Counted from the first letter of the stretch, positions 48,379 through 56,713 are shown. The stretch is 64,000 nucleotides of DNA from Candidatus Ribeiella danica (GCA_016717335.1 JADKFS010000019.1:62001-126000), one strand, 5' to 3'. Notes: generated by a model from the sequence alone, not told the origin. Numbers and translations: made by a program.

Positions 48379-49272
48379 TCAGAGGCTCATCAGCTCCGCG
48401 ATGAGGACGATCGCCAGGAGCCCCAGGAGCGACCAGCAGTCCGGGGCAAGCTCGCGCGCCGGATGCCGGCGCTCAGCCGCCGCGCGGGCCGCGGCGATGG
48501 CGCGGCGCAGCTGGCCGACCGACTCAAACCGATCGGCGGGCGCCTGCGCCGTAGCGCGGGCCAGCGCGCGCCGAGGCGCGGCGCAGCGAGCGACCTCGAA
48601 GATCTCGTCGAGCACGCGCCCGAGCGAGTAGATGTCGCTGCGCTGGTCGAGCGGCTCGCCGGCCCACTGCTCCGGCGCGGTGTACGGCGGCGTCCCCATG
48701 ATCGCGTCGAGCGCGGGCGGCTCGCCGCAGCGCCGCGACAGCCCCAGGTCGAGCAGCGTCACGCGGTCGCCCGGCCCCACGATCATATTGTTTGGCTTGA
48801 TGTCGCCGTGGATGACCGGCGGGTCCTGCCGGTGCAGCCCTTCGACCGCGTCGCACAGGCTCCTGGCGATCCGCCAGGCCCGCCTTGGCGCCAGCTCGCC
48901 GCCGGCAAGGATCTGGTCGAGCGATCGGCCCTCCACGTAGGTCGTGACCAGGTAGTAGTCGTCTTGCTCGCAGAAGATCGAGATCAGCTGCGGCAGCTGG
49001 GCCTGCTCGATCTCCTGCAGCAGCAGCGCCTCGCCGACGAGCACGCGGATGGCGCTCGATCGGGGCAGCCCGGCCGGGCGCTCCGCTGTGGAGAGGTGCT
49101 TGATCGCAACCTTCTGGTCGCTGTCCAGATCGTAGCCGTAGTAGACGGTGCTCATGGCCGTGGCCGAGATGCGCCGCACGACCATAAACCTGCCGTCCAG
49201 CAGCCTTCCGGGCGGCAGGTGATCCTCACAGAGCTGCGCCTTTCGATGTCGAGATGCTTCGTTGGCGCGCAT
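48379..49272 (-). CDS. Serine/threonine protein kinase, membrane-anchored
   Basis: A 297-residue Hanks-type kinase. Visible subdomains are the glycine-loop remnant (RRISATAMSTVYYGYD; the usual GxGxxG is degraded), VAIKHL (ATP-binding Lys), the catalytic loop PPVIHGDIKPNNMIV (HGD in place of HRD), the metal site LLDLGLSRR (DLG), the activation segment end GTPPYTAPEQW and the helix-F Asp in DQRSDIYSLG. The protein ends with a hydrophobic anchor (CWSLLGLLAIVLIAELM). The poor glycine loop raises the question of reduced activity. The downstream target is unknown; a PH-like membrane protein gene lies upstream on the same strand. Confidence 0.85.
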   Translation of the reverse strand: MRANEASRHRKAQLCEDHLPPGRLLDGRFMVVRRISATAMSTVYYGYDLDSDQKVAIKHLSTAERPAGLPRSSAIRVLVGEALLLQEIEQAQLPQLISIFCEQDDYYLVTTYVEGRSLDQILAGGELAPRRAWRIARSLCDAVEGLHRQDPPVIHGDIKPNNMIVGPGDRVTLLDLGLSRRCGEPPALDAIMGTPPYTAPEQWAGEPLDQRSDIYSLGRVLDEIFEVARCAAPRRALARATAQAPADRFESVGQLRRAIAAARAAAERRHPARELAPDCWSLLGLLAIVLIAELMSL

Positions 49273-49406
49273 GATGCTCCTCCGCGTAGCGGGCTCGAAC
49301 GGCGGGCGGGCGCTGGGGAACCATCAAGGGCAGGGGTCAGGGGAGCCGCAGCCGCTCCCCTGAAACCCCACCCGCCACACTGTGTGTGGTGAGCCAGGCG
49401 GTCGGC

Positions 49407-49967
49407 TCACCAGCCGATCATCGCGTCGAGCGCCGAGTAGGGCGTCAGCATCTTGAAGCACATTCGCTGATGGGGCAGGCTCAGCACGACCGTGCCGGTG
49501 TCCAGAAGCTTTTCGAACAGCTCCTGCTCGCAGGTCAGGCCCAGGAAGCCCGGCAGCGCGTAGGTTGTCTGCTGGACCGAGAGCAGGTGCCAGCGCCGGA
49601 CTTTGACCCGGTCGTACCGGACGGTGATCTCAAACTCCCGCCACTCGACGACCTGAAGGGCGATCGCGCCAGCGCCCACCGCCAGGCCGGCCAGCAGCAG
49701 CGGGGCGCTGTGCCAGGCTGCCGCCGCCAGCGCGACTGCTCCGATCGCGACGAGCAGCGCGACCAGCCGCGGCACGAGCGCGAGCGGGTGGCGGCGCAAG
49801 ACCAGCGGGCGGGCATGCGGGCCTGCCTGCGTCGCTGGCCCGCTGCGCGCCGCTGGAAACTGGATGGGCGGCGCCGGCGGCGAGATCGACTGGATGGGCA
49901 TGGGTGCTGCCGTTCGTTTGGGTAAGATCGGCGCCGCTGGCTGCTGGCTACTCGAAACCCGTTGCAT
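49407..49967 (-). CDS. Membrane protein with bacterial PH-like domain
   Basis: A 186-residue protein. A Pro-rich N-terminal tail (to about residue 50) is followed by two close hydrophobic helices (LVPRLVALLVAIGAVALAAA, LLLAGLAVGAGAIALQVV) and a beta-rich domain (FEITVRYDRVKVRRWHLLSV, GTVVLSL) that resembles the bPH_2 (YdbS-like) fold. The assignment is by pattern only. It precedes the Ser/Thr kinase gene on the same strand with a 134-base gap, so the two may be co-transcribed. No function can be given. Confidence 0.6.
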   Translation of the reverse strand: MQRVSSSQQPAAPILPKRTAAPMPIQSISPPAPPIQFPAARSGPATQAGPHARPLVLRRHPLALVPRLVALLVAIGAVALAAAAWHSAPLLLAGLAVGAGAIALQVVEWREFEITVRYDRVKVRRWHLLSVQQTTYALPGFLGLTCEQELFEKLLDTGTVVLSLPHQRMCFKMLTPYSALDAMIGW

Positions 49968-50193
49968 AGCATCCTCCTGTCCGATCAGCCTGATACTCGG
50001 TGTGTGGGGGCATCGGACCCATCACCGCGCCAAGAGTAGAAAACCAGCCCCCAAAAGCCCCGAGCCTTCCCAGGCGGGCAGATGGTAAATGTGCAAGGGT
50101 AGTATGAATGGTGGGTTGTGCAATTGAAGGATAGCCGATCGCACGCTCTGGCGCATCGTTCTCAGACCTAGACCCGGGCTGATCCAAGGTATG
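49968..50193. other. Gene-free stretch
   Basis: This region holds the promoter of the PH-like gene and the end of the two-component transcript. Apart from the terminator on its right I see no clear signal. Confidence 0.4.
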
Positions 50194-50223
50194 AAAAGGG
50201 CCACTCTTCTGGTCGAGTGGCCC
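50194..50223 (-). terminator. Rho-independent terminator of the two-component operon
   Basis: GGGCCACTC (50198-50206) and GAGTGGCCC (50215-50223) form a perfect 9-bp stem with an 8-base loop. Read on the minus strand, the stem is followed by TTTTC. It lies 28 bases after the response-regulator stop. Confidence 0.8.
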
Positions 50224-50251
50224 GGCTAGGTCAGTGTATTGCAGTAGATCA

Positions 50252-50965
50252 TTACGTTACCCGCTTGGGCCGCTTGAGGCGCACATAGACCGGAACCTCG
50301 TGCCGGCTCTCAAGGTGAAGCTTGGACAGAATGCTGGCGACGTGGGTCTTGACGGTCTTCACGCTGATGACCAGCTGCTCGGCGATCTCGCGGTTGCTCC
50401 GGCGCCTGGCAAGCAGATCGAGTACCTCGGCCTCGCGCGGCGTCAGCGGCTCGATCGTCGGGTTGGGCTCGCGGCTGCGCTGCTGGTGGTAATCGCGGAT
50501 AATCTGCGCGACCAGCCCGCCGTAGATCGTCTCCCCGCCCGCCGTGCGCCAGATTGCCTCGGCCAGCCCCACGCCCGCCTCGTGGTCGCCCTTGTTGATG
50601 TAGCCGTGCGCGCCGGCGTGCAGCGCCGCAAACAGTATCTCCGGATCGTCGATATAGCTCAGCACCAGCACGCGCGTGCGCGGCGACTCGCGCGCGATCT
50701 CCTCGATCGCGCTGAGGCCGTGGGCCAGCTCCGGCTTGACCGATGGGCCAATGCGCCTGGGCAGCTGCAGGTCGAGCAGCACCACATCCGGCGCGCGCTC
50801 CCGCACTATCTGGACCGCGTCGTCGGCGCTGGCGGCCTCGCCGACGACCTGCACCTGGTCGACGAAGGTCTCGAGCACCGCGCGCACGCCGCGCAAGTAC
50901 ATATAGTGATCGTCGACGATGACCGTCCTGACAGGTTGGTGCATACCTCCATCATCCTCCACCAT
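50252..50965 (-). CDS. NarL/LuxR-family response regulator
   Basis: ATG 50965 is chosen because AGGAGGTGGCAC precedes it; 237 residues. The receiver domain shows VIVDDHYMYLRGV (acidic pair), VVLLDLQLPRRI (phospho-Asp), VLVLSYIDD and GYINKGD (Lys). There is a 10-residue insert after the phospho-Asp loop (RRIGPSVKPELAHG). The C-terminal LuxR HTH is LTPREAEVLDLLARRRSNREI, followed by VKTVKTHVASILSKLHL. It is 10 bases downstream of the histidine kinase stop and so forms a two-gene operon with its cognate kinase, ended by a clear terminator. Targets are unknown. Confidence 0.95.
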   Translation of the reverse strand: MVEDDGGMHQPVRTVIVDDHYMYLRGVRAVLETFVDQVQVVGEAASADDAVQIVRERAPDVVLLDLQLPRRIGPSVKPELAHGLSAIEEIARESPRTRVLVLSYIDDPEILFAALHAGAHGYINKGDHEAGVGLAEAIWRTAGGETIYGGLVAQIIRDYHQQRSREPNPTIEPLTPREAEVLDLLARRRSNREIAEQLVISVKTVKTHVASILSKLHLESRHEVPVYVRLKRPKRVT

Positions 50966-50975
50966 GTGCCACCTC

Positions 50976-53609
50976 CTACTGCGGCAGATCACCCCATATC
51001 GTCGTCCCCTGTCCAGGCGATGAGATTATCTCCAGGTTACCTCCGATCATCTTCACGCGCTCGCGCATGATCACCAGGCCGCGATGGTCTTCGCCGCTCT
51101 CGAACTCGGAGGCGAAGCCGCGCCCATCGTCGCTGACCGTCAGCTGAAGGCGATCGCCGGTGCAGCGCAGGCCCACCCGGATCGTCTGCGCCTGGGCGTG
51201 CTCCAGCGCGTTGATCGTCGCCTCGCGCATGAGCGCCAGCAGCGTCTGCGTGAGCGGCATCGGTAGTGCCGGTAGGTCCTCGTCCAGGTCGAGAATGAGA
51301 TTCGAGCTGTTCCAGCCGACCAGCCGCCGCAGCTCCTCGCGAATGAAGCGCTGCAGAACTTTGCCCTCCGCCCCGATCGGCGCCAGGCCCTTCAGGATGA
51401 TGTCGACGTCGGCCAGGATGCCCCAGGCCACCCGCCTGATCTCGTGCAGGTGCTGGCGCGCGCGCTCGGGGTCGCGGTCCAGCGCGTCGGTGGCGGCGCG
51501 GCTGAACAGGATCAGCCCGCGCACGCTGGACTTGACCGAGTCGTGCAGGTCGTGCTCCAGCCGGCGCCGCTCCTGCTCGCGCGCCAGCTCGTCCCCGGCG
51601 ATCACGGCCGCCGCCTGCTGGGCGAACAGCTCGATCGCGCGGCGGTCGTGCGCGCTGAACTGGTGGCGCTCGCGATAGTTCACACATAGCACGCCGAACA
51701 GCTTGCCGCGTGCGAGCAGCGGCACGCCCGCGAAAGACATGATGTTCTGCCGGACGGTAAAGGTTCGACGGCGCTGCCCCGCGGTCGTGTCGCCGTCGAC
51801 GTTAGATAGCCGCGGGTCGAGCCGTGCGTCGGGCTGGTAGTAGGCCGCCCGCACGGCGGCGACGTGGCGCACAATGTTGTCGTGCTCGTTGGGCGGCGCG
51901 AGCGGCTGACGCCCATCGATATCGCCGGAGCAGATCGGCGATACCAGCGTGCCGTCGTGGTAGTCGAGCGGGTAGAGCAGCACGATGCTGGCGCCGAGCA
52001 GCTCCCGCGCCGAGCTCGTGATCTGCTGCAGCAGCGATACCTCGTCGCGCTGGCCGGGGGCCGTCTGAAGCTCGCAGCTCACCTCGTGCAGCTGGGCCAT
52101 GAGCGCCGCGTGGCGCTGCTCGCGCTCGTAGCGCTGGGCATTCTGAATCGCGACCGTCACATCGCGGGCGTACCGCTTTACTATCTCAATTAGTAAACGT
52201 GAGATCTCCTTGTTTTCGCACTTGTAGAACCCGGCCTCGATCGTCCCGACGCGCCCGAGCGGAACCCAGACCCGCACGAGCTGCTCGTGGTTATGGCGCG
52301 CCCAGATCTGCGCGTCGAAGCGCGGGTCCCACTCGCCGATCACCTCAACCCGCCCGCTGCGGATGACGTCGGCCTGGATGTCGTGGCTGTCGAGCTGGTG
52401 GCGCGCCTCGGCGACCCACTCAGCCGGGACGTTCAAGCCGCGGACGGTGCCGATCTCCCGGGTGTCCTCGTTGACGAGCGAGATCGTCGCGAACGAGAAG
52501 CCCAGCTTGTGGCACAGCGCGCCCAGCACGACGTCGAGCACCTCGTCGAGGTTTAGCCGGTAGACGTCGCGGTTGTCGCTCTGGTCGAGCAGCGGAAACT
52601 GCTGGCGGATGCTGGCGTAGGCGCAGATCGGCCAGATGTGATCGATCAGGTCGGTCAGAAACAGCCGGGCCGCGCGCCGCTCGGCCGCCCCGGCGGCGCG
52701 CAGCCGCAGCGTGACCACTGCGAGCGGCGGGCCGGCGCGGCCCGGCTGCCCAAATAGCGGCGCGGCCATCGTCACCAGCCCCTGCGTAGACTCCTCGGCG
52801 ACGGTGCGGTTGCTGGCCGCTCGCGCCGCCAGCCCGTCATCGGGCGGCGCCGCCCCGACCGGCTGCAGCTCGGCGGTGCCGCCATCGTACCGGCAGATCC
52901 AGCCGTCGACGGCGTTCACGGCGGCGGCGCACGCGTCGCGGATCGCGCACCACAGCCGGTCCTCCTCAGTCTCGAACACGGCCTGCTCGAGCAGCGCCTG
53001 AACCACCTGGTTGCGCACCGCCGCGCCTTGCCTGGCGACGATATCCACCCGCGCCAGGTAGTGGATCATGAAGCTCGGCAGCAGCACGCCAAAGATACGC
53101 GTGCCGAGCTCGCCGAGCAGCCGGACCGTCGTCAGATCGGCATGGCGCAGCTCAAACAGACATGCGCCGCCGATCAGCAGCACGACCTCGGCCGCCACGC
53201 CGATGTAGATCCGGTGATGCAGGCAGTAGCGGCTCACCAGCAGCAGCGCCGACAGGTAGAGCAGCCACAGCATCCCGGCCGTCCCGCTGCTGCCAAGCAG
53301 CAGCAGCAGCGTGGTGACGGCCGCGATCCCGGCCTGGGCGCGCCAGAACTGCGGCCACGGCCGGTAGAATCGCTCCTCGAACCGCTCGGGCAGTCGCATG
53401 CGGGCCGCGACATACGTGACGTACAGCCCGGCCGCGGCGACGACGACCGCCGGCGAGCCGACGACCGGGATCTGCGACAGCAGGAGGCTGCAGGTGAGCA
53501 GCGCGACCATGAGACGGTAGTGATTCGCCAGCAGTAGCGCCGGGCGGCTCAGCGGCGTGCGGCCGAAATTCGCCTGGATCATCAAGCGATCGATCGGCTG
53601 GTACAGCAT
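50976..53609 (-). CDS. Sensor histidine kinase, six-helix sensor with GAF domains (NarX/DegS class)
   Basis: ATG 53609 (MLYQPIDRL) has AAGGAG upstream; ATG 53624 is an alternative. 877 residues. About six membrane helices lie between residues 30 and 190 (LMVALLTCSLLLSQIPVVG, VVVAAAGLYVTYVA and others). Three soluble regions then follow that look like GAF domains, the last being clearest (ITSSARELLGASIVLLY to RHQFSAHDRRAIELFAQQAA). The HisKA_3 box is RRLEHDLHDSVKSSVRG with the phospho-His near residue 688. The ATPase shows MREATINALEHAQA (N box) and VSDDGRGFASEFESGEDHRG (G1). It phosphorylates the NarL-type regulator encoded next. The signal sensed is unknown. Confidence 0.93.
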   Translation of the reverse strand: MLYQPIDRLMIQANFGRTPLSRPALLLANHYRLMVALLTCSLLLSQIPVVGSPAVVVAAAGLYVTYVAARMRLPERFEERFYRPWPQFWRAQAGIAAVTTLLLLLGSSGTAGMLWLLYLSALLLVSRYCLHHRIYIGVAAEVVLLIGGACLFELRHADLTTVRLLGELGTRIFGVLLPSFMIHYLARVDIVARQGAAVRNQVVQALLEQAVFETEEDRLWCAIRDACAAAVNAVDGWICRYDGGTAELQPVGAAPPDDGLAARAASNRTVAEESTQGLVTMAAPLFGQPGRAGPPLAVVTLRLRAAGAAERRAARLFLTDLIDHIWPICAYASIRQQFPLLDQSDNRDVYRLNLDEVLDVVLGALCHKLGFSFATISLVNEDTREIGTVRGLNVPAEWVAEARHQLDSHDIQADVIRSGRVEVIGEWDPRFDAQIWARHNHEQLVRVWVPLGRVGTIEAGFYKCENKEISRLLIEIVKRYARDVTVAIQNAQRYEREQRHAALMAQLHEVSCELQTAPGQRDEVSLLQQITSSARELLGASIVLLYPLDYHDGTLVSPICSGDIDGRQPLAPPNEHDNIVRHVAAVRAAYYQPDARLDPRLSNVDGDTTAGQRRRTFTVRQNIMSFAGVPLLARGKLFGVLCVNYRERHQFSAHDRRAIELFAQQAAAVIAGDELAREQERRRLEHDLHDSVKSSVRGLILFSRAATDALDRDPERARQHLHEIRRVAWGILADVDIILKGLAPIGAEGKVLQRFIREELRRLVGWNSSNLILDLDEDLPALPMPLTQTLLALMREATINALEHAQAQTIRVGLRCTGDRLQLTVSDDGRGFASEFESGEDHRGLVIMRERVKMIGGNLEIISSPGQGTTIWGDLPQ

Positions 53610-53787
53610 AGCCATCTCCTTCATCTGTGAGACTGCCAGGTTTGCCGCACAGTGCTATCCTTGAGGTTGTGCCTTTTCGCGGGGCGGTGGGGCGCGGCGG
53701 GCGCAGCGGACGCGACGGCGGGCCGCTAGCTTCAGTATAGCGAGCGCCACTGGCGAATACATCGGTCTGGGACCGATCGCAGTGGAC

Positions 53788-54150
53788 CGGGGCGCTGCGC
53801 CCCCGGCCCCCCGCCACCCAGTCAGGCGGCTGCGCCAGCTGTCTTTCCGGGGCGCTGCGCCCCCGGCCCCCGCCCGGGGGAACCCGCGCCGGTTCCCCCG
53901 GCCCCCCTCCGGCAAATGATTCCACCTCAATTGCGATCGTCGTGGCGCATGCCTGGCGCAATTCCGAATCATGCGTGTTATCTCTCGCTGCGCCTGGATT
54001 CAGCCGGGCATGCGCGCCAGGCATCGCAAGCGAGACGGGTTTCTTTTGGGGTCCAGGGGCGCAAGCCCCGGCCGGGGGGCGGCGGGGGCGCGCAGCCCCC
54101 CACAAGCTGTGTGGGGGCACGGGCGCGCGCAGCCCCCGACAGCAGCGCAG
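53788..54150. repeat. Nested inverted repeat (family B), longest copy
   Basis: Two CCGGGGCGCTGCGCCCCCGG units begin the element, followed by CCTCCGGCAAATGATTCCAC, GTGGCGCATGCCTGGCGC, GCGCCTGGATTCAGCCGGGC, ATGCGCGCCAGGCATCGCAA and GCGAGACGG, then TTTTGGGGTCCAGGGGCGCA and further GC-rich palindromes. GCGCATGCCTGGCGC pairs with GCGCCAGGCAT near the centre. The element ends against the tyrS promoter. Confidence 0.7.
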
Positions 54151-54153
54151 CGC

Positions 54154-54182
54154 TTGACACTGGTTTCGGCGCGTGCTACTAT
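54154..54182 (+). promoter_or_regulatory. tyrS promoter
   Basis: TTGACA (54154-54159) and TACTAT (54177-54182) are separated by exactly 17 bases. Transcription should start near 54189 and yield a leader of about 195 bases before tyrS. Confidence 0.8.
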
Positions 54183-54207
54183 GCGCTCAGCAGCGGAGAG
54201 GCAACCC

Positions 54208-54267
54208 ATGCAGCTGAGACGCGCCAAAACCTACGCCGTGGAGTATTATTGCCCCGCCATGGGGTGA
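54208..54267 (+). CDS. tyrS leader peptide with three Tyr codons
   Basis: A 19-codon frame, MQLRRAKTYAVEYYCPAMG, starts at ATG 54208 with a good ribosome site (GGAGAGG at about 54194-54200) and ends at TGA 54265-54267. Three of 19 codons are Tyr: TAC at 54232 and the adjacent pair TAT-TAT at 54244-54249. It lies between a consensus promoter and an intrinsic terminator, upstream of tyrosyl-tRNA synthetase. This is the composition and placement of an attenuation leader peptide, whose translation senses charged tRNA-Tyr. The peptide itself probably has no function. Confidence 0.75.
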   Translation: MQLRRAKTYAVEYYCPAMG

Positions 54268-54338
54268 TCGGCCGGTGCTCCACGAATAGCTGCGCGCTCG
54301 AACCGTCGAGGTACGTGGACACAGGTCCACGTTTTTTT
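54237..54338 (+). promoter_or_regulatory. tyrS transcription attenuator
   Basis: Four segments give mutually exclusive stems. Segment 1, CGTGGAG (54237-54243), lies inside the leader peptide next to the Tyr codons. Segment 2 is CTCCACG (54278-54284), fully complementary to 1. Segment 3, ACGTGGAC (54313-54320), can pair with TCCACG of segment 2 (6 bp). Segment 4, GTCCACGT (54325-54332), pairs perfectly with 3 and is followed by seven T (54332-54338). 3:4 is an intrinsic terminator and 2:3 is the antiterminator. A ribosome stalled at the Tyr codons covers segment 1 and frees 2 to pair with 3, allowing read-through. A ribosome reaching the stop would cover the approach to segment 2 or release and allow 1:2. 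The logic is that of the trp attenuator. Confidence 0.75.
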
Positions 54339-54383
54339 GTGCTCTGTAAACGCCCCGTCTGACGCTTCTGGAGGAAGGACACC

Positions 54384-55559
54384 ATGGACAAGATTGACGA
54401 GCTGCTCACGCGCGGCGTCGCCGAGGTGATCGTCGAGGCCGAGCTGCGCGAGCGGCTGAAGAGCGGCCGCAAGCTGCGGCTCAAGCAGGGCTTCGACCCG
54501 AGCCGCCCGCACATGACGATCGGCAACGCCGTCGGCCTGCGCAAGCTGCGCAAGTTTCAGGAGCTTGGCCACGAGGTCGTGCTGATCGTCGGCGACTGGA
54601 CCGCGCAGATCGGCGACCCGAGCGGGCGCGACGAGACCCGCCCGCGCCTGACCGCCGAGGTCGTGCGCGAGAACGCGAAGACCTACATGGAGCAGTTCTT
54701 CCGCGTGGTCGACCGCGCCAGGACCGAGGTGCGCTGGCAGAGCGAGTGGTTCGGCGGCTTCAACCTGGAGCGCGCGCTCGACCTGGCCGGCCGCTTCACG
54801 CTGGCCCAGATGCTGGCCCACGAGACCTTCCGCAAGCGCTACGAGGCCGGCGCGTCCCTGACGATCCTCGAGCTGATGTACCCGATGCTGCAGGGCTTCG
54901 ACTCGGTGGCGATCAACTCCGACGTCGAGTTCGGCGGCACCGATCAGAAGTTCAACAACCTGGCCGGGCGGCAGCTCATGGACCAGATGGGCATGCAGCC
55001 GCAGGACATCCTGCTGGTGCCGCTGATCCCCGGCACCGACGGCCGCAAGATGGGCAAGTCGTTCGACAATACGATCGATATCATCATGCCGCCGCCGGAT
55101 ATGTACGGCAAGGTGATGTCGATGAGCGACGACGTGATGCCGCTGTACTTCGAGGTGCTGACCGACGCGTCGCTGGAGGAGATCGCCGAGCTGAAGCACG
55201 AGCTGGCCGGCGGGCGCGGCAACCCGATGGGCTGGAAGAAGCGCCTGGCGCACGCGGTCGTCGCGCAGTTCCACAGCCCGGCCGACGCCGACGCGGCCCA
55301 GGAGGCGTTCGAGCGCCAGTTCCAGCGGCGCGAGCTGCCCGAGGATATGCCCGAGCATACGCTCGGCGGCCCGGCCAACATCGTCGACCTGCTCGTCGCG
55401 GCCGGCCTGGCGTCCAGCAAGAGCGAGGCGCGCCGGCTGATCGACGGCGGGGGCGTGCGCGTGGGCGGCGAGAAGGTCGAGGGGTATGATCTGACGCTGA
55501 GCCCTGGCGCGCCGGTGGTCGTCCAGGTCGGCCGGCGCAAGTTCGCCCGCGTCCGCTAG
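54384..55559 (+). CDS. tyrS: Tyrosyl-tRNA synthetase
   Basis: A 391-residue class I synthetase, preceded by GGAGGAAGG. The HIGH-type signature is RPHMTIGNAVGLRKL (HMTIGN), the KMSKS loop is DGRKMGKSFDNTI (KMGKS), and VEFGGTDQKFNNLAGR provides tyrosine-contact residues. The C-terminal S4 RNA-binding domain is seen in LLVAAGLASSKSEARRLIDGGGVRVGG. The sequence resembles the TyrS subgroup without the large insert (TyrZ-like). It charges tRNA-Tyr in the cytoplasm. Its expression appears to be controlled by the attenuator just upstream, so low tyrosyl-tRNA would raise synthesis. The gene is monocistronic by appearance. Confidence 0.97.
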   Translation: MDKIDELLTRGVAEVIVEAELRERLKSGRKLRLKQGFDPSRPHMTIGNAVGLRKLRKFQELGHEVVLIVGDWTAQIGDPSGRDETRPRLTAEVVRENAKTYMEQFFRVVDRARTEVRWQSEWFGGFNLERALDLAGRFTLAQMLAHETFRKRYEAGASLTILELMYPMLQGFDSVAINSDVEFGGTDQKFNNLAGRQLMDQMGMQPQDILLVPLIPGTDGRKMGKSFDNTIDIIMPPPDMYGKVMSMSDDVMPLYFEVLTDASLEEIAELKHELAGGRGNPMGWKKRLAHAVVAQFHSPADADAAQEAFERQFQRRELPEDMPEHTLGGPANIVDLLVAAGLASSKSEARRLIDGGGVRVGGEKVEGYDLTLSPGAPVVVQVGRRKFARVR

Positions 55560-55631
55560 AGCATCGGCCGAGGGGCTGCGATTCGCTCACGCAAAGCCGC
55601 CAAGCCGCAAAGGAGTTGGCGTCCTGCTGCC

Positions 55632-55683
55632 TTACACCTTGCCCCCTCTCCCGCATGTTGGAGAGGGGCAGGGGCGAGGTGCG
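55632..55683. repeat. GC-rich arm repeat (family A, half copy)
   Basis: TTGCCCCCTCTCCC-GCATGTT-GGAGAGGGGCAGGGGCGAGG: one arm only. It may terminate tyrS transcription, 75 bases beyond its stop. Confidence 0.6.
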
Positions 55684-55715
55684 CCAGGCAGCAGGCACGC
55701 GCCGCGGCGGTCTGA

Positions 55716-55721
55716 TATAAT
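55716..55721 (+). promoter_or_regulatory. -10 box of the glutaredoxin-like gene
   Basis: TATAAT in the context TGATATAATAGC, 38 bases before ATG 55759. Confidence 0.5.
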
Positions 55722-55758
55722 AGCAGCCATCGGATTCGCCGCAGCGCCGATCGAACGT

Positions 55759-56010
55759 ATGGCCGAGACACGATTGCGCCAGGTCATTTTGTACACGCGG
55801 CCCGGCTGCCACCTCTGCGAGGATGCCGCCGAGCTGCTGGAGCGGCTGGCGCAGGTCAGGCCGCTCCGGGTCGTCGAGGTCAATATTCTCGGCGACGTCG
55901 ATCTGTACGAGCGCTACAAGCACAGCATCCCAGTGATCGCGATCGCGGGCGGGCCGACGCTCGCAGCGCCCATTCGGGAGGACGAGCTGGAGCGCGCGCT
56001 GCAGCGCTGA
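55759..56010 (+). CDS. Glutaredoxin-like (DUF836-type) protein
   Basis: An 83-residue thioredoxin-fold protein. VILYTRPGCHLCEDAAELLERL is the beta-alpha unit with the active-site C-x-x-C (CHLC). VVEVNILGDVDLYERYKHSIPVIAI holds the cis-Pro and GGPTLAAPI the last strand. CHLC is typical of the DUF836/glutaredoxin-like family (PF05768). It would carry out small thiol-disulfide exchange in the cytoplasm. A TlpA-like lipoprotein gene follows on the same strand after 133 bases, a second thiol-redox protein. The longer upstream frame lacks a ribosome site. Confidence 0.85.
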   Translation: MAETRLRQVILYTRPGCHLCEDAAELLERLAQVRPLRVVEVNILGDVDLYERYKHSIPVIAIAGGPTLAAPIREDELERALQR

Positions 56011-56143
56011 GCGGCGAGCAACGCGCGTGAGCCACGCAGCACCCATCACAGCGAGAGGCGATCCAACCTCTGCGGCCTCTGACGGCTCGACCGTGCTGCA
56101 CCTTGCTGTAGAAAGCGCTCGTCGAGCATTCAGGCAGAAGAAG

Positions 56144-56713
56144 ATGATGCGACATATGTTCACTCTGGCGCTGGCCGCGCTGGCGCTGGCGGCCTGCGGC
56201 GGGTCGGCCGCCACCACCCCGCCGCAGCCGCTCGTCGCGGGCCAGGCCGTCGTCGCGAGCGAATCGAAGCTGCTCGACGCCGGCGGCCAGTCGGGCATCC
56301 CCGAGGTCGGGCAGGCCGCGCCCGACTTCCAGTACACCATGCCCGACGGCACGACCCACCGGCTGAGCGACCTGCGCGGCAAGAAGGTCCTGCTGAACTT
56401 CTGGGCGACCTGGTGTGGCCCGTGCCGCTCCGAGATGCCCGACATCCAGAAGGCGATCGACGAGAACGGCGGCGCGGTGGTGGTGCTGGGGGTCAACAAG
56501 GCCGAGCAGCCCGAGCTGATCGCGCCCTTCGCCGACGAGCTGAAGGTCGGCTTCCTGCTGATCGCCAACCCGGACGACGACATCCCCAGCCGCTACGCCG
56601 CGATCAACCTGCCGACCAGCTACTTCATCAACACCGACGGCACGATCGGCCTGCGCAAGACCGGCCTGATGAGCTACAGCTTCATCAAGGCGCACCTCGA
56701 TCAGCTGAAGTGA
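56144..56713 (+). CDS. TlpA/ResA-like thioredoxin-fold lipoprotein
   Basis: The start is ATG 56144; 189 residues. The signal peptide MFTLALAALALAACGGS has a lipobox LALAAC, so the protein is anchored outside the membrane through a lipid. The redoxin domain shows PDFQYTMPDGTTHRLSDLRG, the active site LLNFWATWCGPCRSEMP (WCGPC), VVVLGVNKAEQPE and the cis-Pro in INLPTSYFINTDG. Such proteins reduce disulfides, for instance during cytochrome c maturation; a c-type cytochrome fusion is encoded elsewhere in the window but not adjacent. The upstream frame from 56027 is unlikely to be used. Confidence 0.9.
   Translation: MMRHMFTLALAALALAACGGSAATTPPQPLVAGQAVVASESKLLDAGGQSGIPEVGQAAPDFQYTMPDGTTHRLSDLRGKKVLLNFWATWCGPCRSEMPDIQKAIDENGGAVVVLGVNKAEQPELIAPFADELKVGFLLIANPDDDIPSRYAAINLPTSYFINTDGTIGLRKTGLMSYSFIKAHLDQLK

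Noticed and set aside
54189..54338. T-box riboswitch upstream of tyrS
   Set aside because: The conserved T-box sequence that pairs with the tRNA acceptor end is not seen, and the leader instead holds a translated Tyr-rich frame with trp-like alternative stems.
54313..54338. Terminator of an upstream gene
   Set aside because: The nearest upstream gene (the histidine kinase) is transcribed away from it, and a consensus promoter lies only 130 bases before it on the same strand, so it is a leader terminator.
55084..56583. A 499-codon minus-strand frame across tyrS, the glutaredoxin-like and TlpA-like genes
   Set aside because: It crosses three genes with clear motifs on the other strand and includes a terminator-like repeat; no protein family is visible in it.
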